A stretch of DNA of 64,000 nt from Planctomycetota bacterium (GTDB lineage: Bacteria > Planctomycetota > Planctomycetia > Pirellulales > PLA5), in contig QEVJ01000036.1 in NCBI GenBank assembly GCA_003576845.1, positions 32,746 through 96,745 of the forward strand, in the 5' to 3' direction. Below are positions 34,239 through 41,306 of this stretch, piece by piece. Below the pieces are notes generated by a model. That model was not told where the DNA came from. It saw only the letters and a program-made list of their open reading frames with translations, and did not search any database. Both the position numbers and the translations under genes were made by a program. The stretch's first letter is position 1; each line of letters starts with the position of its first letter.

Positions 34239-34411
34239 AAGACGACGACTTCATCGGCGCGATGACGTTCGGCATCATCCTCACGCTTTGGCTTATCGGC
34301 GGGCTGGTGTGCATTGGACGACAGCGCACGTATCGCCTTGGACTTTGGGTGCTCGGGAGCGGCGCGCTCGTGGGCGCGTTTGCCGGAGTGTTCCTGGGGG
34401 CGCGGTTTTAA
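34235..34411 (+). CDS. Small membrane protein overlapping the kinase stop
   Basis: A 58-residue protein with two membrane helices (FGIILTLWLIGGLVC and LWVLGSGALVGAFAGVFLG). Its ATG overlaps the kinase stop codon by four bases (ATGA), which strongly suggests translational coupling. It was missed by simple length cutoffs. The function is unknown. Confidence 0.7.
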   Translation: MKDDDFIGAMTFGIILTLWLIGGLVCIGRQRTYRLGLWVLGSGALVGAFAGVFLGARF

Positions 34412-34442
34412 GCGGTACGGAGCACTGGGGTAAGGCACGATC

Positions 34443-35843
34443 ATGTTCTCCTACGAACCAGCGGCGGAAACTCCCATGTTCGCGATCGGCGGAATATTAC
34501 TTATCGGTTTGCTGTTCGTCGGGTTCCTGATCGTCGGCGCGATCCTTGCCGCCAAGACGGAAACGCGGACCGCGGGCCTGTGGATCATGGGCATGACATT
34601 CGCGGTGGCGGTCGCGCTGCCGCTGGCGTGGCTGTTCGTCGGGTATGCGGGTGATGCGCCGGCGACGACCTACGTCCGCGGCGGCGACGGTCGGATCATT
34701 GCCACCTCGGGGCACGTCAACGACGCCGCGCCGAAGTTCGCGTTGCTGTTGATCGGCCTGATGCTCGTCGCGGGCGAAATCATTCTTCTCGTCAACGAAA
34801 AGACGCGCAAGGCCGGCCTCATCGTGCTGGGGTTGCTCGTCGTCTGTCTATTGGGCTATCTCGTGATTGGCACGGCGTCGCTGGACGTCCAACGCGGCTC
34901 GCCGATGCCGGTATCGCAGGGGCCGCCGGAAGCGATGCGCGCAAATGCGACGACGATCGATGAGCATTTTCAGATTCCGCTCGACGAAGCCCTGGCAACG
35001 ACGCCGCCGGCCACGAAGGCGCCGGAGGGCGAGTCCAACCCGACGCCGCCGGCCGTCGAATCCGCGGCGCAACCCGTCGCCGCACCGCCGCCCGTTGAAC
35101 CGCGGGCGACCGACGCGCCGATACCGACGCCACCGGCCACCGCTCCAGCGGCTCCCGCCGCCGCAAAGACTGAAGCTATTCCGACGCAGCCGGCCGCGGC
35201 CGGCGCCACGTCCGTTAGCTCCGTCGCTCCGCCGGGCGCGATCGGGAACGTGCAGGTCGTTTCCGGCGACCGCAGCGCGCTGCCCGAGTGGGCCAAGCAA
35301 GGCGGCGGCATCGGCGCCGACGGCGCGTACTTCACGGTCGTCAAGTGCGGCCCGCACTTGAACTTCGACGCCTGCTGGAACGATGCGCTCAACCGCGTCG
35401 ATCAGGCGGTCCGCGATCATCGCGTCCGCCACGCGCTAGGCGATGGCTACCGTCCGCCCAGTCGTCCCTTGCCCAAAGTGCTTCGAGAACAGCTCATGGC
35501 CGAGCATTTCCTCGAACGGGGCGATTCGTCGGTCGGCGAAACGATGACGCTGTACACCCGCGTCGCGTTTACGCGGGAAGCCACTGCGTCCCTCCGCGCC
35601 TGGCAGGCCGACATGCTAGCCAACAACCGGACGATCTTCGCCACCGTTCTGGGCGCGCTCGTCGTGGGCCTCGTGGCGATCGCGTATGGTTATTTCCGCA
35701 TCGACACGGCCACGCTCGGCTATTACACGTGGCGGTTGCGGTTCGTCGCCCTGTTCCTGTTGATCGGCATTACCATTTCGGGAATCGCGGCCGGCGCCAT
35801 GTTCTTCGACGAAGAATGGCGGCTCGGCGGAATCAATTTTTGA
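34443..35843 (+). CDS. Large membrane protein, paralogue A
   Basis: A 466-residue protein. Four membrane helices lie in residues 12-145, then a long Pro/Ala-rich linker (about residues 160-270, for example APPPVEPRATDAPIPTPP), then a conserved extracytoplasmic or cytoplasmic domain that starts LPEWAKQGGGIGADGAYFTV, and two final helices. The C-terminal half is paralogous to the gene at 35981 (both have a WAKQGG/WITQGV start, a DACWNDAL/DECWNRLY motif and two terminal helices). The role is unknown; its place after a kinase points to signalling or membrane stress. ATGs at 34443 and 34476 are both possible starts. Confidence 0.7.
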   Translation: MFSYEPAAETPMFAIGGILLIGLLFVGFLIVGAILAAKTETRTAGLWIMGMTFAVAVALPLAWLFVGYAGDAPATTYVRGGDGRIIATSGHVNDAAPKFALLLIGLMLVAGEIILLVNEKTRKAGLIVLGLLVVCLLGYLVIGTASLDVQRGSPMPVSQGPPEAMRANATTIDEHFQIPLDEALATTPPATKAPEGESNPTPPAVESAAQPVAAPPPVEPRATDAPIPTPPATAPAAPAAAKTEAIPTQPAAAGATSVSSVAPPGAIGNVQVVSGDRSALPEWAKQGGGIGADGAYFTVVKCGPHLNFDACWNDALNRVDQAVRDHRVRHALGDGYRPPSRPLPKVLREQLMAEHFLERGDSSVGETMTLYTRVAFTREATASLRAWQADMLANNRTIFATVLGALVVGLVAIAYGYFRIDTATLGYYTWRLRFVALFLLIGITISGIAAGAMFFDEEWRLGGINF

Positions 35844-35848
35844 AAACG

Positions 35849-35953
35849 GTAGGTGGGTCGAGCAATCGTAGGGTGGGTCGAGCGCTAGCGAGGCCCACCA
35901 CAAAATCGGGGCGCTGCCGCGGTGGGCATCGCTAGCGCTCGACTCACCCTACG
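35849..35953. repeat. Type 3 inverted repeat, extended copy
   Basis: A partial arm (35849) is followed by a full arm GGGTGGGTCGAGCGCTAGCG and AGGCCCACC, a spacer, and the complementary right arm GGTGGGCATCGCTAGCGCTC then GACTCACCC. It separates the two paralogous membrane genes. Confidence 0.8.
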
Positions 35954-35980
35954 AAAGCATTACGACGACGGTGGCGTCCG

Positions 35981-36979
35981 ATGATGCCCGCTTGGATAAC
36001 GCTGCTATTGCTGCTCGGCTTTCTATTGACGATTGCCTTGCTCATCAAATGGGCCGGCAACCGCGCGGTTGGCTCGTTGTTCATCGTCGCGGCAGTCGTC
36101 TTCGCGTGCCTCGTCTTCTACCTCCGCTATGAAACGGCCCAACAGGCCCAACAAGCGCGAGACGTGGCCATCATCGATGCACGTTCCAAGCAGATAGAGG
36201 AAGAGTTGCAGCGCCGATTGACCGTCCGCGAAACCTCAACCGAGCCTGGCCCTGCTGGTTTCATTTCCGACGACGTATTGACGGCGTTGCCGCCGCGAGC
36301 GCCTGAGCCGGACGACGACGCGATCGCACGCAGCGCACCACCCGCCGTTCGCGACGCTCCTGCACCCACACCGGAATCCGCCCGACCACCTGAGCTCACT
36401 GCCGCGCCCGCGTGGATTACGCAAGGCGTCGGGCGTCAAGCGGACGGCGAATACTACAAGGTCGTCAGCGCGACGGGAACCTCCGCGGACGAATGTTGGA
36501 ATCGGCTGTACGTCGCCGAATTGCCGATGGCGGTGCACGAGTACGCCATCCGCGAGATCGGCGGCACGTGGCCCTATCCGCTCGTCGACGGCGAGCTCGT
36601 CGATCTGCTCGTCGCCGACCAGTACCTCACGCCGTGGCGCGAAGGGGGCGTGAAGTTCGATGGTACCTGGAACATGCAAAAGCTCTATCTGAGGCTCCAT
36701 TTCCAACCGGCGGTGCGCGAGCGGCTTGTCGCCCAACGGACCGAAGTCCTGCGCTCGTCGCGCGTGACGTACACGGCGTGGCTGGGCGTGCTCGCTTGCG
36801 GCGCGCTGGGCATCGTGTTCGGCTACCTCAAGCTCGACGACCAAACGGCCGGCGTGCATACCCGGCGACTGCGGATCGGGGCCGGCGTCCTGTTCGTCGG
36901 CATCGCGTTCTGCGGTTGCTTGCTGCTCGCGTATTTTGTGCAAGTCGAGTCGTATGGCGGTATTCTTGCCATGATTTGA
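35981..36979 (+). CDS. Large membrane protein, paralogue B
   Basis: A 332-residue protein with two N-terminal helices (WITLLLLLGFLLTIALL and AVGSLFIVAAVVFACLVFYL), a coiled segment and Pro-rich linker, then the domain shared with the gene at 34443 (AWITQGVGRQADGEYYKVV, DECWNRLYVAELPM), and two C-terminal helices. The ATG at 35981 starts at MMPAWITL. The function is unknown, and it likely duplicated from or with paralogue A. Confidence 0.7.
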   Translation: MMPAWITLLLLLGFLLTIALLIKWAGNRAVGSLFIVAAVVFACLVFYLRYETAQQAQQARDVAIIDARSKQIEEELQRRLTVRETSTEPGPAGFISDDVLTALPPRAPEPDDDAIARSAPPAVRDAPAPTPESARPPELTAAPAWITQGVGRQADGEYYKVVSATGTSADECWNRLYVAELPMAVHEYAIREIGGTWPYPLVDGELVDLLVADQYLTPWREGGVKFDGTWNMQKLYLRLHFQPAVRERLVAQRTEVLRSSRVTYTAWLGVLACGALGIVFGYLKLDDQTAGVHTRRLRIGAGVLFVGIAFCGCLLLAYFVQVESYGGILAMI

Positions 36980-37083
36980 CGGCGGAGTCGCGTCGTCGGA
37001 CTTCGCACGGACCGTTTTGCGGAGTACCTTAGTGGCGTTGTGGCGGGAAACGCATGAACGGCGTTCTTCGTTACGCTCGCCGC

Positions 37084-37116
37084 ATTGCCCCCGGTGTGTT
37101 CACCGGGGGCTAAATG
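37084..37116 (+). repeat. Dispersed hairpin repeat type 1 (copy 4)
   Basis: The same 33-bp unit with a GTGTT loop variant. It precedes the sigma factor gene, separated by a C-rich low-complexity tail (CCCCAGCCCCTGATCCCCAG). Confidence 0.9.
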
Positions 37117-37159
37117 GCTTGGAATTCCCCAGCCCCTGATCCCCAGCCCCCAGCCCGCT

Positions 37160-37798
37160 GTGAGTTCCGACGGCGATTTACTTCTGGTCGAACGCATTCG
37201 CGCCGGCGACGAGGCGGCGTGGAACGAACTCATTGCGCGGTACGAAGGGCGGCTGCTCGCGTACGTCGAAAGCCGCTTGCGCCGCCGGGCGGAAAGCGAA
37301 GACGTCGTTCAGGAGACTTTCGTCGGGTTCTTGAGCAGCGTGGTCAACTACGACGACTCGCGGCCGCTGGAGACCTATCTGTTCAGCATTGCGGCCCATA
37401 AGCTGACCGACTTCCTCCGCCGCGAAGGCCGCCGCCCCACGTTGCCGCTTTCCGCCGGGGGCGATAGCGAAAGCCAATGGGACCCGCCCGACCGCCATCG
37501 CCGGGCGAGCGCCTTGGTCCAAAGCGGCGAGCGCCGCCGCATCGAGTCGGACGTGATCGGCCGCCTCCTCGCCGAGGAAGTCGCGCGCTGGCGCGAGCGG
37601 GGCGATTGGATGAAGCTCAAGTGCCTGGAGCTAATCGTCGTCCGCGGCGCCGCCAACAAAGACGCCGCCGCGACGCTCGGCATCAGCGAGCAGCAGGTGG
37701 CGAACTTCAAGTTCGACTTTCTCGCCCGGCTCAGAGCGCTCGTGCGGCGCCAAGGTTTGAGCGAGGACTTGTTTCCGGAATTGCGCGACGAGACGTAG
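37160..37798 (+). CDS. ECF-family RNA polymerase sigma factor
   Basis: A 212-residue sigma-70-like factor of the extracytoplasmic function group. Region 2 contains LIARYEGRLLAYVESRLRRR and AESEDVVQETFVGFLSSV; region 4 carries DAAATLGISEQQVANFKFDFL, a helix-turn-helix for the -35 element. No anti-sigma gene lies next to it. The GTG at 37160 begins VSSDGDLLLVERI; no in-frame ATG precedes it. Its closeness to the kinase/FHA module suggests it could be a target or regulator of that system, which is inference. Confidence 0.87.
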   Translation: MSSDGDLLLVERIRAGDEAAWNELIARYEGRLLAYVESRLRRRAESEDVVQETFVGFLSSVVNYDDSRPLETYLFSIAAHKLTDFLRREGRRPTLPLSAGGDSESQWDPPDRHRRASALVQSGERRRIESDVIGRLLAEEVARWRERGDWMKLKCLELIVVRGAANKDAAATLGISEQQVANFKFDFLARLRALVRRQGLSEDLFPELRDET

Positions 37799-37890
37799 CT
37801 TCGCGCCAACGCGGAATCTCTCGAGTCCGCAGGCTGGGACTCCGGCATATCGTTTGCTGGCTAGGCGAACGGATAACGGAGTTCACCGCT

Positions 37891-39027
37891 ATGCGAATTG
37901 CCCAAGTTGCGCCTCTTTTCGAGAGTGTTCCCCCGCAAGCTTATGGAGGAACGGAACGCATCGTGCATTACCTGACGGAGGCACTCGTCGACGTCGGCGA
38001 GGAGGTGACGTTGTTTGCCTCCGGCGATTCACGGACCAGCGCGCGGCTCGTTCCGAACTGTCCGCACGCGCTTCGCCTCGACGCGTCCTGCCGGGACCAT
38101 TTCGCTCCGCACGTCGTGATGCTCGAGGAAGTCGCCCGCCGAGCCGACGAGTTCGATGTGATCCACTTTCATTGCGATTATTTGCACTATCCGCTATCGC
38201 GGCGGAGCGGCTATCGGCACGTGACGACGCTTCACGGCCGGCTGGATATGCCGGAGCTTCAGCCGCTCTATCGCGAGTTCGCGGACGTGCCGCTCGTGTC
38301 GATTTCTAACGCCCAGCGCAAGCCATTGCCTCTGGCACATTGGGTCGCGACGGTGCCACATGGGCTTCCGGCCGACCTGTACGCAGGCAACGAACGGCCG
38401 GGCGACTACCTGGCGTTCTTGGGGCGCATCTCGCCGGAGAAAGGCCTCGACCGGGCGATCGAGATCGCCCTGCGGGTCGGCATTCCCTTACGCGTGGCGG
38501 CCAAAGTCGACCGCGCGGATCGGGAATACTTTCGCGTGCGAATCGAACCGTTATTCGAGCGCGCCGGCAAGCTCGTCGAGTTCATCGGCGAAATCGGCGA
38601 AGCGCAAAAGCAAGATTTTTTGGGCCAGGCCCGGGCGCTGCTGTTTCCGATCGACTGGCCGGAGCCTTTCGGGCTGGTGATGATCGAAGCGATGGCTTGC
38701 GGAACGCCGGTCATTGCGTTCGATTGCGGGTCGGTGCCGGAAGTGATCGACGACGGCGTCACCGGGTTTATCGTGTCGAGCGTGGACGAGGCAGTGGAGG
38801 CGGTCGGACGGTCAGGCGAGATCGACCGCGGCGCGTGCCGGCGTGTTTTCGAGCGGCAGTTTACGGCGCCGCGGATGGCAAACGACTATTTACAGGTGTA
38901 CCGGACTGTGATGGAACGGCGTTCGTCCGACGCCCGCCGCGGCGCGTCACGGATTCCAGCGGCCACGCCGGCCGCCGCGGCGCTGCCGCTCGACACGGTG
39001 GCCATGCGTTCGGCGGCGGAAAAGTAA
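37891..39027 (+). CDS. Glycosyltransferase, family 4 type
   Basis: A 378-residue GT-B glycosyltransferase. The N-terminus MRIAQVAPLFESVPPQAYGG carries the acceptor-side glycine loop, then TERIVHYLTEALVDVGEEV. The donor-binding half has FLGRISPEKGLDRAIEIALR and EPFGLVMIEAMACGTPVIAF, the EX7E-type region of GT4 enzymes. This enzyme pairs with the debranching-like gene 69 bases downstream, a pairing I recall from stress gene clusters of other soil bacteria. The acceptor is unknown. The ATG at 37891 starts the domain exactly. Confidence 0.88.
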   Translation: MRIAQVAPLFESVPPQAYGGTERIVHYLTEALVDVGEEVTLFASGDSRTSARLVPNCPHALRLDASCRDHFAPHVVMLEEVARRADEFDVIHFHCDYLHYPLSRRSGYRHVTTLHGRLDMPELQPLYREFADVPLVSISNAQRKPLPLAHWVATVPHGLPADLYAGNERPGDYLAFLGRISPEKGLDRAIEIALRVGIPLRVAAKVDRADREYFRVRIEPLFERAGKLVEFIGEIGEAQKQDFLGQARALLFPIDWPEPFGLVMIEAMACGTPVIAFDCGSVPEVIDDGVTGFIVSSVDEAVEAVGRSGEIDRGACRRVFERQFTAPRMANDYLQVYRTVMERRSSDARRGASRIPAATPAAAALPLDTVAMRSAAEK

Positions 39028-39095
39028 TTGCCGCATGATGGGCGGCGGCGAAAGGGTCGGTCGCCCCACCCTGCACTTCTGCTTTGCACCTCCAA

Positions 39096-41291
39096 ATGGC
39101 TCCCAACACGAGCAAAAACGCTGCGGCGGGCAACGTCGCGACGGCGGTGACGGAAGAGAACGCACCCTTCTACATCGTCGCGCCGAAGGCGAAGTGCGAT
39201 CACACGCGCGTGCTCATGCGGGGCGATACGTTTGCCGTGTTCGATCAGTACGGCGAACTGCCCGGCGACGATGAGAGCGATTTGGGGATATTTCACGAAG
39301 GAACACGGCATTTGTCGCGGTTTGCGTTGCAGTGCTGGGGCGGCCGGCTACTTCTGCTGAGTTCGCGAATGCGCGACGACAACGACGTGCTGCTCGTCGA
39401 TTGCGCCAATCCGGACGTCTGCCGCGAGGATCGCGTTACCGTGGAGCGGGGCACCGTTCACGTGCGGCGGAGCGTGCTGCTGTGGGACGGAGCGTGCCGC
39501 GTCCAATTGAAGATTCATAACTACGGCGCGGCGCCGGTTGACGTTCCCTTGACGTGGCGATTCGCGGCCGACTTTGCCGACGTGTTCGAGGTCCGCGGGA
39601 TGCACCGCGCGCGAAAAGGAAAGCGATTGCCCGCCCAGATTGCCGGCCGCAGCGTCTGCCTGCGCTACGAAGGTTTGGATGGGGTCGAGCGGCAAACGCA
39701 CATTTCGTTTACGCGAAGTCCCAGCGAGCTGGACGAGCGGCAGGCGCGGTTCGTCGTTTCCGTTTCGCCGAGCGGCAACGAGACTCTCGAAATCGCCGTC
39801 GACTGCAAGGGAACGAACGGCGCGGGGCCGTTCGCCGATGCGTTCGCCGCGGCGGGCCAGCGCGCCTCGCAACACCGCGGCCAGGCGTGCAGCTTGTTCG
39901 GCTCGCACGAGCACTTCAACGCCTGGGTCGATCGCGCGGCCGCCGATCTTCAGATGATGACCGTCGAGACGGCATTCGGTCCGTATCCCTACGCGGGCGT
40001 GCCGTGGTTCAGCACGCCCTTTGGTCGCGACGGAATCATTACGGCCCTCGAACGGTTGTGGCTCGATCCCGATTGCGCGCGCGGGGTGCTGGCGTTCTTG
40101 GCCGCCACCCAGGCGACCGAGGTCAATCCCGACCAGGACGCCGAGCCGGGCAAGATTCTCCACGAATGCCGCCAGGGAGAAATGGCGGCCCTCGGCGAAA
40201 TCCCGTTTGCCCGCTATTACGGGAGCGTCGATGCGATGCCGCTGTTCGTGTGGCTGGCGGGCGAATACTGGGAGCGGACCGGGGACCGGCCGTTTATCGA
40301 GTCGATTTGGCCGCACGTGTGCGCGGCACTCGACTGGATGACGGAATTCGGCGACGCGGACGGCGACGGGTTCATCGAATACAGCCGCCGCTCCGAAACG
40401 GGTCTCGTCCAGCAAGGTTGGAAAGACTCGCACGACTCGATTTTCCACGCAGACGGTTCGCTGGCCGGGCCGCCGATCGCGCTGTGCGAGGTGCAAGGCT
40501 ATGCCTATGCCGCCTGGCAGGCCGCCGCGACCTTGGCCTGCGCGATGGACGAAGGCGAGCGCGCCGATCATTTTTTGCGCCGCGCCGCCGGGCTCAAAGA
40601 GCGGTTCGACGAAGCATTCTGGTGCGACGACCTCGGCACCTACGCGATCGCCCTGGACGGCGAGAAGCGTCCCTGCCGCGTGCGGTCGTCGAACGCGGGG
40701 CATTGCCTCTTCGCCGGCATCGTACCCGAAGAGAGAGCCTCCCGGGTCGTGGCCGCGCTGTTCGATCCCGCGGCGTTTTCGGGCTGGGGCGTGCGAACGC
40801 TCAGTGCCAATCAAGCCCGCTACAACCCCATGTCCTATCACAACGGATCGGTATGGCCGCACGACAATGCGCTCATCGCGGCGGGCCTGGCGCGATACGG
40901 TTTCAAGCACCAGACGCTGCAACTGGTGCGCGGGCAATTCGAAGCCTGTCGCCACCTGGAGCTGCACCGGCTTCCGGAGCTGTTCTGCGGATTCCCGCGG
41001 CATCCCGGCGAACCTCCGACGCTGTACCCCGTGGCCTGTTCTCCACAGGCCTGGGCGGCGGCGGCGGCGTTTTTGCTGGTTCAAGCCTGTCTCGGAGCGT
41101 GCGTCTCTGAGATCGAACGCCGCGTGACGTTCACGCATCCGGTCTTGCCGGAGTTTCTCGATCGGCTGCACATTCGCAACTTGAATGTCGGCGACGCGGT
41201 GCTCGATCTGCTGCTGTTGCGGCACGACAGCGACGTCGGCGTGAATATTCTGCGGCGGGCGGGGACGGTGGAATTGGCCCTCATCAAGTAG
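39096..41291 (+). CDS. Amylo-alpha-1,6-glucosidase-like glycoside hydrolase
   Basis: A 731-residue cytosolic enzyme. The N-terminal domain (residues about 25-250) carries the pattern FAVFDQYGELP and DLGIFHEGTRHLSRF of the glycogen-debranching family N-term. The alpha/alpha barrel follows: GVPWFSTPFGRDGIIT, DGDGFIEYSRRSETGLVQQG, GWKDSHDSIFHADG, and NPMSYHNGSVWPHDNALIA near the C-terminus. It should act on alpha-1,6 branches or related glucans. The ATG at 39096 is the first in frame after an unusable TTG. With the glycosyltransferase upstream it suggests glucan or trehalose-type storage under stress. Confidence 0.86.
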   Translation: MAPNTSKNAAAGNVATAVTEENAPFYIVAPKAKCDHTRVLMRGDTFAVFDQYGELPGDDESDLGIFHEGTRHLSRFALQCWGGRLLLLSSRMRDDNDVLLVDCANPDVCREDRVTVERGTVHVRRSVLLWDGACRVQLKIHNYGAAPVDVPLTWRFAADFADVFEVRGMHRARKGKRLPAQIAGRSVCLRYEGLDGVERQTHISFTRSPSELDERQARFVVSVSPSGNETLEIAVDCKGTNGAGPFADAFAAAGQRASQHRGQACSLFGSHEHFNAWVDRAAADLQMMTVETAFGPYPYAGVPWFSTPFGRDGIITALERLWLDPDCARGVLAFLAATQATEVNPDQDAEPGKILHECRQGEMAALGEIPFARYYGSVDAMPLFVWLAGEYWERTGDRPFIESIWPHVCAALDWMTEFGDADGDGFIEYSRRSETGLVQQGWKDSHDSIFHADGSLAGPPIALCEVQGYAYAAWQAAATLACAMDEGERADHFLRRAAGLKERFDEAFWCDDLGTYAIALDGEKRPCRVRSSNAGHCLFAGIVPEERASRVVAALFDPAAFSGWGVRTLSANQARYNPMSYHNGSVWPHDNALIAAGLARYGFKHQTLQLVRGQFEACRHLELHRLPELFCGFPRHPGEPPTLYPVACSPQAWAAAAAFLLVQACLGACVSEIERRVTFTHPVLPEFLDRLHIRNLNVGDAVLDLLLLRHDSDVGVNILRRAGTVELALIK

Positions 41292-41306
41292 GGACCCGCC
41301 GCCGTG

